DNA from: Novisyntrophococcus fermenticellae
Lineage (GTDB): Bacteria; Bacillota; Clostridia; Lachnospirales; Lachnospiraceae
Assembly: GCF_018866245.1 (NCBI RefSeq)
Contig: NZ_CP076458.1
Span: forward strand, 1 to 64,000
Direction: 5' to 3'
DNA: 64,000 bases
Part shown: positions 55,473 through 64,000 of the stretch, in pieces
Layout of the letters: each line of letters starts with the position of its first letter
Numbering within the stretch: the stretch's first letter is position 1
The notes under the pieces: generated by a model
The model's database searches: none
The model's input: only the letters and a program-made list of their open reading frames with translations
Told to the model about the DNA's origin: nothing
Translations under genes and position numbers: made by a program

Positions 55473-55526
55473 TACCAGGGTCGAAAGGTCATGCGTTTCA
55501 TGCTTGCATGAAAAAGCATGCATTTG
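55473..55526 (+). repeat. partial second copy of the structured repeat
   Basis: TACCAGGGTCGAAAGGTCAT onward through the TTCATGC/GCATGAA hairpin and GCATG is the left third of a unit, cut off before the kinase ribosome site. Confidence 0.75.
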
Positions 55527-55542
55527 AAAGGAAGCTGAAGCT

Positions 55543-57063
55543 ATGAAATTAAAGACAAGGATTATTATATCCTTTTTTTCCATCATATGTATTCCGGTCA
55601 TACTCACATGCGTGATGTTTTACACTGGGATGAAGATAAAGGTGGAGGCGATAGGAAAGCAATATGGAATTGAAGCTCCCACTTATCAAAACCTGGTGAA
55701 TAACACACTGATGTTGAATAAAATGACGGAAGGTGATATGCAAAAGCTCCGTGAGACAGCAGAAGGTGTACCGGAAAATCTGCAAAACCAGGAGTACCTT
55801 GATGAATTTAATCGGGGACTTTCCGAGGATTATTCATATCTGGTGGTGAGGAAAGAAAATCGGATATACTATAATGGAGCATTCGATAAAACCAGTGATA
55901 AAGTTCTTTTAAAAGTGCTCCCATCATATGGAGATTCGAGAGCTGTTTCAGATAACAGTGTTTATATGAGAATCGAAGAGCAGACACTTGTACGACAAGT
56001 GGATTTCAGATTTCCCGATAATAAGGAGGGAAGTGCTTTTATCATTACGCAGGCAAACCGTATTATACCCGAGATGCAGTCTTTGGTAAAAGAGATGATA
56101 ATCGTTATCTTATTAACCCTGATTGGAACCAGTCTTGTGATGTGCCTTTGGATTTATCAAGGAGTTGCGACACCGCTGAATCAGTTGAAAAGAGCCACAC
56201 AGAACATTAAAGAAGGAAATCTGAATTTCTCTGTAGAAGCCAGCGGTGCAAGTGAAGTAAGGGATCTGTGTGAGGATTTCGAAGATATGCGGATCCGGCT
56301 GAAGGAGAATGCGGAAGAAAAGATCATATATGACAGCGATAATAAAGAACTGATCAGTAATATCTCCCATGACCTTAAGACCCCAATCACCGCAGTGAAA
56401 GGATATGTGGAGGGAATCATGGATGGGGTGGCGGATACGCCCGAGAAGATGGACAAGTATATCCGAACGATATATAATAAGGCGAATGAAATGGACCGCC
56501 TGATTAATGAGCTGACCTTCTACTCAAAAATTGACACAAACCGTATCCCGTATACTTTTAATAAAATTCATGTGGCAGAATATTTTGACGACTGTGTGGA
56601 AGAACTGAATCTGGAGCTGGAATCCAGGGAAATTGATCTGGCCTATTTTAATTATATTGAAGAGGATACAATTATTATTGCTGATGCAGAACAGCTGAAG
56701 CGAGTAGTAAATAATATTATCAGCAATTCTATAAAATATATGAATAAACCGAGGGGAATCATCAATATCCGTCTGAGAGACGTGGGAGATTTCATACAGG
56801 TAGAGATAGAGGATAATGGAAAAGGAATCGCACAAAAGGATCTGACCAAAATCTTCGACCGTTTTTACCGTACGGATACCTCCAGAAATTCCACCAAAGG
56901 CGGAAGTGGAATTGGTTTATCCATTGTTAAGAAAATTTTGGAAGACCATGGTGGTAAAGTATGGGCAACCAGTAAAGAAGGAGTGGGAACGGTGATGTAC
57001 TTTGTTCTCAGAAAATATCAGGAGGTGCCAGTCAGTGAGCAAAATATTAATAATAGAAGATGA
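55543..57063 (+). CDS. sensor histidine kinase
   Basis: The 506-residue membrane sensor has an N-terminal helix (about residues 7-29), an extracytoplasmic domain (about 30-185), a second helix (about 186-205), a HAMP linker, then HisKA with SNISHDLKTPITAVKGY (phospho-His about 276) and the ATPase domain with NNIISNSIKY, EDNGKGI and GGSGIGLSIVKKI. The signal is unknown. AAGGAAG precedes the ATG. It overlaps the response regulator by 29 bases, so the two are a pair. Confidence 0.95.
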   Translation: MKLKTRIIISFFSIICIPVILTCVMFYTGMKIKVEAIGKQYGIEAPTYQNLVNNTLMLNKMTEGDMQKLRETAEGVPENLQNQEYLDEFNRGLSEDYSYLVVRKENRIYYNGAFDKTSDKVLLKVLPSYGDSRAVSDNSVYMRIEEQTLVRQVDFRFPDNKEGSAFIITQANRIIPEMQSLVKEMIIVILLTLIGTSLVMCLWIYQGVATPLNQLKRATQNIKEGNLNFSVEASGASEVRDLCEDFEDMRIRLKENAEEKIIYDSDNKELISNISHDLKTPITAVKGYVEGIMDGVADTPEKMDKYIRTIYNKANEMDRLINELTFYSKIDTNRIPYTFNKIHVAEYFDDCVEELNLELESREIDLAYFNYIEEDTIIIADAEQLKRVVNNIISNSIKYMNKPRGIINIRLRDVGDFIQVEIEDNGKGIAQKDLTKIFDRFYRTDTSRNSTKGGSGIGLSIVKKILEDHGGKVWATSKEGVGTVMYFVLRKYQEVPVSEQNINNRR

Positions 57064-57724
57064 AGAAGCCATCGCCGAATTGGAAAAAGATTATCTGGAG
57101 TTGTCCGGCTTTGAAGTTTCCATAGAAAACAGGGGAGATACAGGTTTGAAACGGGCATTGGAGGAGGATTTTGATTTGTTTATCCTGGATCTGATGCTTC
57201 CAGAAGTGGACGGTTTTGAAATTTGCAAGGAGATTCGGGACAAGAAGAATACCCCTATTCTGATGGTATCCGCAAAGAAAGATGATATTGATAAAATCAG
57301 GGGACTTGGACTGGGTGCAGATGATTATATGACGAAGCCATTTTCGCCCAGTGAGATGGTAGCCCGCGTAAAGGCACATCTGGCCAGATATGACCGTCTG
57401 ATTGGGAGCGGTATGCCTGAAAATGATGTGATAGAGCTCCGGGGTATCAAAATTGATAAAACTGCAAGAAGAGTCTGGATTAATGGGGAGGAAAGAAATT
57501 TTACCACAAAGGAATTTGACTTACTCACTTTTCTGGCCGAAAATCCAAATCATGTTTTTACAAAGGAAGAATTATTCCGGGAAATCTGGGATATGGAATC
57601 CATCGGAGATATTGCTACTGTGACGGTGCATATCAAAAAAATCAGGGAAAAAATAGAGTATAATACGGCAAAACCGCAATATATAGAGACTATATGGGGG
57701 GTCGGATACCGCTTTAAGGTATGA
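57035..57724 (+). CDS. OmpR-family response regulator
   Basis: The start is the GTG at 57035, with AGGAGG 10 bases upstream inside the kinase gene; 229 residues. The receiver domain has the acidic pair IIEDEE, the phospho-Asp in LFILDLMLPEVDGF (about residue 52) and MTKPFSPSEM. The C-terminal winged helix has NFTTKEFDLLTFLAENPNHV, VTVHIKKIREKIE and WGVGYRFKV. It is paired with the kinase before it; targets are unknown. Confidence 0.95.
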   Translation: MSKILIIEDEEAIAELEKDYLELSGFEVSIENRGDTGLKRALEEDFDLFILDLMLPEVDGFEICKEIRDKKNTPILMVSAKKDDIDKIRGLGLGADDYMTKPFSPSEMVARVKAHLARYDRLIGSGMPENDVIELRGIKIDKTARRVWINGEERNFTTKEFDLLTFLAENPNHVFTKEELFREIWDMESIGDIATVTVHIKKIREKIEYNTAKPQYIETIWGVGYRFKV

Positions 57725-57734
57725 TAAGGTTAAA

Positions 57735-58334
57735 ATGGGTAAAATATTTTATATTATGGGTAAAAGTGCGTCCGGAAAGGATCGGATATATGAAAGCCTG
57801 ATAAAGGATCCGATGATATCTTTGACTCCTCTGGTGCTTTATACCACCCGGCCGATAAGAAGCGGTGAAACACAGGGAAAAGAATACTATTTTGTAGATC
57901 AGGATAAGCTGGATGAATTACGGGCTGCAGGAAAGATTATAGAGGAGCGTGTATACGAAACAGTTCATGGTAAATGGTTTTATTTTACGGCAGATGACGG
58001 GCAGGTTGATTTGCAAAACGGAAATTATCTGGGCATCGGAACGCTGGAGTCGTATATTAAACTTCAAAAGTATTATGGTAACGAAGTTCTTTGCCCTGTT
58101 TATGTGGAGGTAGAGGATGGGATTCGCCTGGAGAGGGCGCTTCGGCGGGAAAAATTACAGGCGAACCCAAAGTATGCAGAGCTTTGCCGTCGCTTTTTGG
58201 CTGACAATGAAGATTTTAAAGAAGAGCACATCCAGGAAGCGGGAATCACCCGACGCTTTCAGAACAGTGAAGATTTTACAAAGTGTATGGAAGAAATCAG
58301 AATATTTATACAGGAGCATCAAAAAACCCTGTAA
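57735..58334 (+). CDS. guanylate kinase-like protein
   Basis: The 199-residue protein has a P-loop MGKSASGKDRIYESL, the substrate segment LYTTRPIRSGETQGKEYYFV, and the GMP-binding-like region near GIGTLESYIKL. Guanylate kinases phosphorylate GMP to GDP. This one differs from the usual Gmk in the P-loop (G-K-S-A-S-G-K-D) and lacks a clear match to the central motifs, so it may be a paralogue. Starts 10 bases after the regulator. Confidence 0.82.
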   Translation: MGKIFYIMGKSASGKDRIYESLIKDPMISLTPLVLYTTRPIRSGETQGKEYYFVDQDKLDELRAAGKIIEERVYETVHGKWFYFTADDGQVDLQNGNYLGIGTLESYIKLQKYYGNEVLCPVYVEVEDGIRLERALRREKLQANPKYAELCRRFLADNEDFKEEHIQEAGITRRFQNSEDFTKCMEEIRIFIQEHQKTL

Positions 58335-58413
58335 CTTAGTGGGACAGTATGGTATAATTACGTTATAAGTCCTAAGTGTTTTTCAGACTTGGCGAGCAAT
58401 AGGAGGTGACACT

Positions 58414-59403
58414 ATGTTGGGTTTTGATGGTGTAGTCGGACACGAAGAAATTATATCACATTTGCAAAACGCCATTCGGCTGGAGAAGGTCTCCCATGCT
58501 TATATCTTTTCCGGAGAACGCGGAACAGGCAAAAATCTGTTAGCATCCCTCTTTGCCATGACATTGCAGTGTGAAGAGCATGGTACCAGCCCTTGTATGA
58601 AGTGTGAATCCTGTAAGAAAGCTTTGAGCAAGAACCATCCGGACATTATCAGCATTACGCACGAGAAACCAAATTCCATTGGTATAGAGGAAATCCGGGA
58701 GCAGTTGATTAACGATGTAGAAATTCGTCCATATAGCGGTCCTTTTAAGATATATATAATCAATGAAGCTCAGAAATTAACGTTGCAGGCACAAAACGCA
58801 CTTTTGAAAACAATAGAGGAGCCGCCTGCTTATGCGGTCATTATATTGCTGACGGATAATTTGGACATCCTTTTACCAACAATTACATCCAGATGTGTGA
58901 CTTTGGGATTAAAACCTGTATCTGATAATATGGTGAAGACCTATTTGATGGATCAGATGAATATCCCTGATTACCAGGCAGAAGTTGACGCGTCATTTGC
59001 ACAGGGGAATATAGGAAAAGCCAAACGTGCAGCTACGTCCGCAGAATTTTCAGAGTTGATGCAGAATGCTCTTAAGATTTTGAAAAGTTCAAAAGAGATG
59101 CAGTTATATGAATTGATAGCTGTGATGAAAGAGATGTCTCAGGAAAAACAAAACATCTATGATTATCTGGATTTGTTTGCTATGTGGTTTCGGGATGTGT
59201 TATTATTTAAGGCGACGCGTGAAGTTGACAATCTTGTATTTAAGCAGGAGATTAATCATATAAAGGAACGGGCTCAGGTGAGCTCATACGAAGGTCTGGA
59301 GCGGATTATTGACGGAATACAAACTGCCGGGATTCGTCTTCGTGCCAACGTCAATTTCGATTTGACGATGGAATTATTGTTCCTTACAATTAGGGAGAAT
59401 TGA
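58414..59403 (+). CDS. holB: DNA polymerase III delta prime subunit
   Basis: HolB is part of the clamp loader. The 329-residue protein has Walker A SGERGTGKNLLA, a zinc finger (CEEHGTSPCMKCESC), a DEAD-box-like Walker B region replaced by INEAQKLTLQAQNALLKTIE, and the SRC motif in TITSRCVTLGL. AGGAGGTG precedes the ATG. It ends next to ricT with a 2-base gap, the common clostridial order. Confidence 0.92.
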   Translation: MLGFDGVVGHEEIISHLQNAIRLEKVSHAYIFSGERGTGKNLLASLFAMTLQCEEHGTSPCMKCESCKKALSKNHPDIISITHEKPNSIGIEEIREQLINDVEIRPYSGPFKIYIINEAQKLTLQAQNALLKTIEEPPAYAVIILLTDNLDILLPTITSRCVTLGLKPVSDNMVKTYLMDQMNIPDYQAEVDASFAQGNIGKAKRAATSAEFSELMQNALKILKSSKEMQLYELIAVMKEMSQEKQNIYDYLDLFAMWFRDVLLFKATREVDNLVFKQEINHIKERAQVSSYEGLERIIDGIQTAGIRLRANVNFDLTMELLFLTIREN

Positions 59404-59405
59404 GC

Positions 59406-60299
59406 ATGACAAAGATAATAGGAGTGCGGTTTCGCAACGTGGGTAAAGTATATTACTTTAATCCCAAATCACTGAATATTAAAGTAGGCGATCATGTTAT
59501 TGTTGAAACTACACGTGGCGTTGAATATGGATTTGTTGTTCTGGGTCCTAAGGAGATAGAGGATTCCAAGCTGGTGCAGCCTTTAAAAGAAGTGCTTCGG
59601 ATTGCAACTCCCAAGGATAATGAAAAAGAGGAGAATAACAGAAAGAAAGAAAAGGATGCATTTCAGATTTGCCAGAAGAAGATACAGGCGCACAATCTGG
59701 ATATGAAGCTGATTGATGCAGAGTATACCTTTGATAATAATAAAGTATTGTTTTATTTTACAGCAGATGGGAGGATTGATTTTCGCGAGTTGGTAAAGGA
59801 TCTGGCAGCAGTATTTAAAACCAGGATCGAATTAAGACAGATCGGGGTTCGGGATGAGACCAAAATTTTAGGAGGAATTGGGATTTGCGGTCGTCCGCTG
59901 TGCTGCCATACTTTTTTATCTGAGTTTGCACCGGTATCTATTAAGATGGCGAAAGAACAAAATCTTTCTTTAAATCCAACAAAAATTTCAGGTGTCTGCG
60001 GACGTCTGATGTGCTGTCTTAAGAATGAGCAGGAAACCTACGAACATCTGAACCGGAAATTACCGGCTACAGGAGAAGCAGTTATTACTCCGGAAGGTCT
60101 GAAAGGAGAAGTAAACAGTACAAGTGTACTTCGCCAGACGGTAAAGGTATTAGTTGAAGTGGAAGATGAGAAAGAAATCCGTGAATATAAAGTAGAAGAA
60201 TTAAAGTTTAAACCTAAGAATAAAAAGGCGAAAGAAAAGGGCAAGAACAAAGAGATATTATCGGAAGAACTAAAGGAACTTGAGAAGCTGGAAGACTAG
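59406..60299 (+). CDS. ricT: PSP1-domain protein RicT (YaaT)
   Basis: In Bacillus, RicT with RicA and RicF forms an iron-sulfur complex that stimulates RNase Y cleavage, and it affects sporulation and competence. The start at 59406 is preferred over TTG 59400; AGGGAG lies upstream; 297 residues. The cysteine clusters are GGIGICGRPLCCHTF and SGVCGRLMCCLKNE. The C-terminus is very Lys/Glu-rich. Confidence 0.92.
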   Translation: MTKIIGVRFRNVGKVYYFNPKSLNIKVGDHVIVETTRGVEYGFVVLGPKEIEDSKLVQPLKEVLRIATPKDNEKEENNRKKEKDAFQICQKKIQAHNLDMKLIDAEYTFDNNKVLFYFTADGRIDFRELVKDLAAVFKTRIELRQIGVRDETKILGGIGICGRPLCCHTFLSEFAPVSIKMAKEQNLSLNPTKISGVCGRLMCCLKNEQETYEHLNRKLPATGEAVITPEGLKGEVNSTSVLRQTVKVLVEVEDEKEIREYKVEELKFKPKNKKAKEKGKNKEILSEELKELEKLED

Positions 60300-60353
60300 T
60301 ATTTATAATCGGCTATACTAGTATAGACGAAAGTATTTATGATTGGCTATACT
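60298..60353 (+). repeat. short direct repeat after ricT
   Basis: AGTATTTATAATCGGCTATA-CT at 60298-60319 recurs at 60332-60353 with two changes, 34 bases apart. No function is evident. Confidence 0.7.
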
Positions 60354-60364
60354 GGACATATGAT

Positions 60365-60397
60365 ACGCTGCAAATCTGATGACCGGGTTTGCAGCGT
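60365..60397 (+). terminator. hairpin before the methyltransferase gene
   Basis: A 10-bp stem ACGCTGCAAA / TTTGCAGCGT, then TGAATTATTT. The T-run is poor, so termination is uncertain. Confidence 0.4.
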
Positions 60398-60433
60398 GAA
60401 TTATTTGTACTTTATTTGGAAAGGGCTTTTATT

Positions 60434-61168
60434 ATGAACTTATTAGAAGGGGAGCGGCTGGATAATCTACAGAATGGCTATTGGATGATCCAGGATAATA
60501 AGGATTTCTGTTATGGCATTGATGCAGTGCTTCTTTCGGCTTTTACTAAGGTAAAAAGAGGAGAGAATGTTTTGGATTTATGTACAGGGACAGGTATCAT
60601 ACCAGTGCTCCTGAAGGCAAAGACTTCCGGAAATCATTTTACCGGATTAGAAATACAGGAAAAAAGTGTGGATATGGCCAGAAGGAGTGTAGAGTATAAT
60701 CATTTAAATGCGTATATTACAATCCGGCAGGGGGATGTCAAAGATGCTTCCCAGATATTTGGCGCTGCTTCTTTTGATGTGGTGACATGTAATCCACCAT
60801 ATATGACTGCACATCATGGTTTATCAAATGCGTACCTGCCCAGGGCAATTGCCCGTCATGAGGTTTTCTGCACCTTGGAAGACGTAGTAAGGCAGGCGGC
60901 GGACGTGCTGAAATCAAGAGGCAGATTTTACATGGTACACAGGCCTTTTCGTCTGGCTGAGATTATGGGAGTTATGATGAAATATAAGGTGGAGCCTAAA
61001 CGGATGCAGCTTGTCTATCCGTTTGCTGATAAGGAACCCAATATGGTTCTTATTGAGGGACTTAAAGGGGGAAATTCCAGAATTACAGTGGAAAAACCGC
61101 TGATTGTTTATGAACGTCCGGGAGTGTATACCGGGGATATCAAAAGAATGTATGGAGATGGAAGATGA
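60434..61168 (+). CDS. tRNA1(Val) (adenine37-N6)-methyltransferase family protein (TrmN6/YfiC)
   Basis: The start at 60434 follows GGAAAGGG; a frame open from 60389 is less likely. The 244-residue SAM-dependent enzyme has GIDAVLLSAF, the SAM loop VLDLCTGTGIIPVLL, and the N6-adenine motif VVTCNPPYM. The tRNA target is inferred from family. It overlaps rsmI by 4 bases. Confidence 0.9.
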   Translation: MNLLEGERLDNLQNGYWMIQDNKDFCYGIDAVLLSAFTKVKRGENVLDLCTGTGIIPVLLKAKTSGNHFTGLEIQEKSVDMARRSVEYNHLNAYITIRQGDVKDASQIFGAASFDVVTCNPPYMTAHHGLSNAYLPRAIARHEVFCTLEDVVRQAADVLKSRGRFYMVHRPFRLAEIMGVMMKYKVEPKRMQLVYPFADKEPNMVLIEGLKGGNSRITVEKPLIVYERPGVYTGDIKRMYGDGR

Positions 61169-62013
61169 CGGGACAACTTTATTTGTGTGCAACGCCTATT
61201 GGAAATTTGGAAGACATCACATATCGGGTGATTCGAATTTTAGGAGAAGTGGACTTGATTGCTGCTGAAGATACCAGAAACAGCATAAAACTTCTAAATC
61301 ATTTTAAAATTAAAACACCCATGACCAGCTATCATGAGTATAATAAAATCGAAAAGGGACTTTATCTGCTGAATCAGATGTTGGATGGGAAAGATATAGC
61401 ACTGATTACAGATGCGGGGACACCTGGAATATCAGATCCCGGAGAGGAATTAGTGGCCATGTGCTGTGAAGCAGAAATACCGGTCATATCCCTTCCCGGA
61501 GCCGCTGCATGTATTACGGCAGTTACGGTATCAGGGCTGCCGACCAGAAGATTTGCCTTTGAAGCTTTTTTGCCTGTGAATAAAAAAGAACGGGCGGCGG
61601 TCCTTAATGAATTGAAAAATGAAACGCGTACAATTATTTTATACGAAGCGCCTCACAGATTAGTCAGAACGCTGGAGGAATTGATTCAAAGCATAGATAA
61701 TACACGCAGAGTGAGCATATGCAGGGAACTGACAAAGAAACATGAGACTGTGTTCAGAACAACCTTAGCTGAGGCACTACGTTATTACCAGTCCAATGCA
61801 CCAAGGGGTGAATGTGTAATTGTAATTGAAGGAAAAGGCAGGCAGCAAATTCGTGAAGAAGAGATGAAACGATGGGAAGAGATGGAGATAGAAGATCATA
61901 TGGTGCATTATGAAGAGCAGGGAATTTCACATAAAGAGGCTATGAAGCTGGTGGCTAAAGACAGAGGCGTTTCTAAGCGTGAGATATATCAATATCTGCT
62001 GAAAAACAACTAG
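61165..62013 (+). CDS. rsmI: 16S rRNA (cytidine1402-2'-O)-methyltransferase
   Basis: RsmI methylates C1402 in the ribosomal decoding centre. The 282-residue protein has LYLCATPIGNLEDITYRVIR, AEDTRNSIKLLNHF, DAGTPGISDPGEELV and LPGAAACITAVTVSGL, the tetrapyrrole-methylase fold. The C-terminal extension has a short HTH-like segment. The stop overlaps the convergent repair gene by 4 bases. Confidence 0.95.
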   Translation: MTGQLYLCATPIGNLEDITYRVIRILGEVDLIAAEDTRNSIKLLNHFKIKTPMTSYHEYNKIEKGLYLLNQMLDGKDIALITDAGTPGISDPGEELVAMCCEAEIPVISLPGAAACITAVTVSGLPTRRFAFEAFLPVNKKERAAVLNELKNETRTIILYEAPHRLVRTLEELIQSIDNTRRVSICRELTKKHETVFRTTLAEALRYYQSNAPRGECVIVIEGKGRQQIREEEMKRWEEMEIEDHMVHYEEQGISHKEAMKLVAKDRGVSKREIYQYLLKNN

Positions 62014-62762
62014 AATTCCGTTACGTGTTTTCGGCACCAGAGGGGGATATGGTTTCTCTGGCATTTGTAGTTTTTACGTTCTTTAATTCCGATTGTTTCA
62101 AAAAAGCCTTTCCAGAGATCTATATAGGGGTCTGAATGGTCTTCCAGAAGTTTTAAGCGGTCAAATTCTTCATTTGAAAGCGAGGTAAGATAAAACTCAG
62201 AATTTGTGGGATGGACAACAGCTGTTTTTCGGTTGTCATCTATAATCATCCAGTTTTCTGAGGGCATGCGGTCCTCAAATTGTGGTGCCAGAAAAGTGAG
62301 GATATCAGAACGAGGTTCAATATGGGACACAAGCACGTTATCCTGCATAAGGGTGAAACGCAGAAATTCCTGAAATTGATGCGCTTCATTGAGAACGCTT
62401 CTGTTCACTTCAAAGATTGCTGAAACAGCCGGAATCTGCAACATATTTACGACTTTGCTTCCGTAAGTAAAGCCAAAAAGCAGAAAACGGTAAATCACGT
62501 CCAACTTATCCGGAACTTGAGACATAGCACAGCGAAAGACCATCTGATAGGCTTCAAATGATATTTTATTTTGTATGGAGTTAATGACACTGGCGGTTTT
62601 CTTCTTGTCTGCATCGACGTGGAGATAGTCGCAGAATAATTCCAGATTTCCGACTGGTTCCGTGAGCAGCCGGATATTTTTATGCCCGAGTTTAGAGTCC
62701 CAGGCATCATAAATACAGGTCATCATATCCTCAAATTGATTAAAACATGTAAAAATCGTCAT
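62010..62762 (-). CDS. putative DNA metabolism protein (TIGR03915/DUF4130 family)
   Basis: Members of this family are found beside TIGR03916 radical SAM proteins, as here, and are thought to act with them in DNA repair or modification. The 250-residue protein has YDAWDSKLGHKNIRLL, the region EVNRSVLNEAHQFQEFLRF, and PQFEDRMPSENWMIIDDNRK. The C-terminus CQRNHIPLWCRKHVTEF is typical of the family. No catalytic role is established. It starts 20 bases after the partner gene. Confidence 0.88.
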   Translation of the reverse strand: MTIFTCFNQFEDMMTCIYDAWDSKLGHKNIRLLTEPVGNLELFCDYLHVDADKKKTASVINSIQNKISFEAYQMVFRCAMSQVPDKLDVIYRFLLFGFTYGSKVVNMLQIPAVSAIFEVNRSVLNEAHQFQEFLRFTLMQDNVLVSHIEPRSDILTFLAPQFEDRMPSENWMIIDDNRKTAVVHPTNSEFYLTSLSNEEFDRLKLLEDHSDPYIDLWKGFFETIGIKERKNYKCQRNHIPLWCRKHVTEF

Positions 62763-62782
62763 ATACGATACCCTCCTGGGAG

Positions 62783-64000
62783 TTAAAGCTGACCGGAAAC
62801 TGTTTGCTGCACATCCGTCGTATTGGGCTGTATCTGAAACATCTGATCATCGAACAGAGATAGCTGCCTGTAAGAGTCGGGATGATCAATTTCCCAGGAT
62901 TTCTGGTAATCTTCACCGATTAACTGGCGTGTGATGAAGTCTTCATTAATTCTTATATGATACATCATCCTGCCCTGACAGGTAATAAAGTATTTTGCCC
63001 GTTTTAAGACAACGCCTATTTTTTTTAAAGAATCAAAGGTAAGAACTCCGGTGCGCCGGCTCTTAACAATCCGCATTGCTGATTTGGTACCTATCCCGGG
63101 GACTTTCAGAAGGGTAGCGTAGTCAGCCCGGTTAATTTCTACCGGGAACTGTTCCAGATGACGCAGTGCCCAGTCACACTTGGGATCCAGGAGGACATTA
63201 AAATTCGGGCGGTCAATGCTGAGCAGCTCTTCGGCGTGAAATCCATAATAACGCAGTAGCCAGTCGGCCTGGTACAAGCGGTGTTCCCGCAAAAGAGGAG
63301 GAGCAGTGTCCATCGAAGGAAGGTCCAAATCTTCATTCAATGGAATATAAGCGGAATAAAAGACTCTTTTCAAGTCGTATTGCTGATATAGCTGCTGAGA
63401 AGTGGTCAGAAGCTGATAATCATTCTCTTCTGTGGCGCCGATAATCATCTGTGTACTCTGTCCGGCCGGAACAAAAGGGGCCGGTTTCTCTGATGAGGGG
63501 GAGTGGAAAGTACTTACCTGGGGATACTGATGATTTTCCTTGATATATTTTGGGGAGCTATCAAAGATGTTGCCGGAGAGATAGCGGTTTCCGCCGCTGC
63601 GTTCCATACGTGAATCTTTTCCTATGGAGAGACGATAATCGGCAATCCGATGCTGTATCTGCCCCATAGGCTTTAATATGGCTGTCTGTGTTTTATGAGG
63701 TGCCAGTTTTTTCAATCCTTCCGCAGTGGGGAGTTCCAGATTGATACTCATGCGGTCAACCAGATAACCCATCTGTTCCAAAAGCTCTTCGGGAGCATTC
63801 GGAATTGCTTTTACATGGATATAACCATTAAAATGGTATTGGTAACGCAAAAGATAAATCGTGCGGTACATTAATTCCATGGTATAGGAGGGGTTTTTAC
63901 ACACACCGGAGCTCAGGAACAGACCTTCGATGTAATTTCGCCGATAGAACTCTATTACCAGCTGGCAGACTTCCTCCGGCTTGAAGGTAGCCCGCACGCG
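62783..64000 (-). CDS. putative DNA modification/repair radical SAM protein (TIGR03916), 5' end outside the window
   Basis: The frame is open to the window end; the C-terminal 405 or so residues are visible. The N-terminal CxxxCxxC cluster lies beyond the edge. Visible marks are FKPEEVCQLVIEFYRRNYIE and GLFLSSGV, VKAIPNAPEELLEQMGYLV, and a helix-hairpin-helix VEINRADYATLLKVPGIGTK that suits DNA binding. With the following TIGR03915 gene it forms the usual two-gene repair pair. The substrate is unknown. Confidence 0.9.
   Translation of the reverse strand, partial: RVRATFKPEEVCQLVIEFYRRNYIEGLFLSSGVCKNPSYTMELMYRTIYLLRYQYHFNGYIHVKAIPNAPEELLEQMGYLVDRMSINLELPTAEGLKKLAPHKTQTAILKPMGQIQHRIADYRLSIGKDSRMERSGGNRYLSGNIFDSSPKYIKENHQYPQVSTFHSPSSEKPAPFVPAGQSTQMIIGATEENDYQLLTTSQQLYQQYDLKRVFYSAYIPLNEDLDLPSMDTAPPLLREHRLYQADWLLRYYGFHAEELLSIDRPNFNVLLDPKCDWALRHLEQFPVEINRADYATLLKVPGIGTKSAMRIVKSRRTGVLTFDSLKKIGVVLKRAKYFITCQGRMMYHIRINEDFITRQLIGEDYQKSWEIDHPDSYRQLSLFDDQMFQIQPNTTDVQQTVSGQL

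Overview
The window is the replication-origin region of a low-G+C, spore-forming Firmicute of class Clostridia, most likely family Lachnospiraceae. The reasons are the gene order dnaA-dnaN-S4 protein-recF-gyrB-gyrA, a clostridial 16S rRNA, spoIID and spoIIQ, a FabK-type fatty-acid operon, and paired TIGR03915/TIGR03916-type repair genes. I would not name a genus from this alone.

Layout. 1-9.6 kb: replication initiation block with oriC (DnaA boxes) between dnaA and dnaN, both gyrase genes and a plsC-type acyltransferase. 9.7-16.6 kb: tRNA-Ser, tandem rrn promoters, then an rRNA operon in the unusual order 16S-5S-tRNA-Ile-tRNA-Ala-23S, followed by tRNA-Asp, Val, Tyr, Thr, fMet, Phe and Lys and a terminator. 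No tRNA gene encodes its CCA end. 16.7-26.5 kb: cell-envelope and sporulation block (D,D-carboxypeptidase, zinc-ribbon proteins, amidase, MoxR/DUF58/transglutaminase operon, spoIID, spoIIQ). 26.6-34.8 kb: single genes (hemolysin III, GIY-YIG protein, S1 protein, Mn-type pyrophosphatase, flavin reductase, gdhA, ABC-F ATPase with a leader-peptide attenuator, HD protein). 35-40.8 kb: a beta-glucoside PTS operon with LicT antiterminator, two RAT/terminator switches, EIIBCA, a 5'-truncated MupG/DUF871 gene, GH1 phospho-beta-glucosidase and a PAP2 phosphatase. 40.8-51.4 kb: a LexA-type promoter driving a 32-residue membrane peptide, then the complete fatty-acid operon fabH-acpP-fabK-fabD-fabG-fabF-accB-fabZ-accC-accDA (fused) with a MarR regulator at its end. 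51.5-64 kb: aroK, murA, SAM-riboswitch-controlled metK, a two-component system, a gmk-like gene, holB, ricT, trmN6-like, rsmI, and a minus-strand DNA-repair gene pair cut by the window edge.

Most notable: (1) a structured intergenic repeat of about 155 bp found at three loci (gyrB-gyrA, fabG-fabF as three tandem units, and upstream of the histidine kinase), with compensatory base changes between copies that support a folded RNA; (2) a small single-span membrane peptide under a promoter with a near-perfect LexA box between -35 and -10; (3) a 7-codon leader peptide plus terminator ahead of an ABC-F gene; (4) an unexplained 74-nt cloverleaf-like element before a GIY-YIG gene; (5) 61-62 bp tandem duplications carrying the 3' end of tRNA-Tyr; (6) several decayed genes (frameshifted YARHG protein, truncated MupG, spoIID reading through a terminator).
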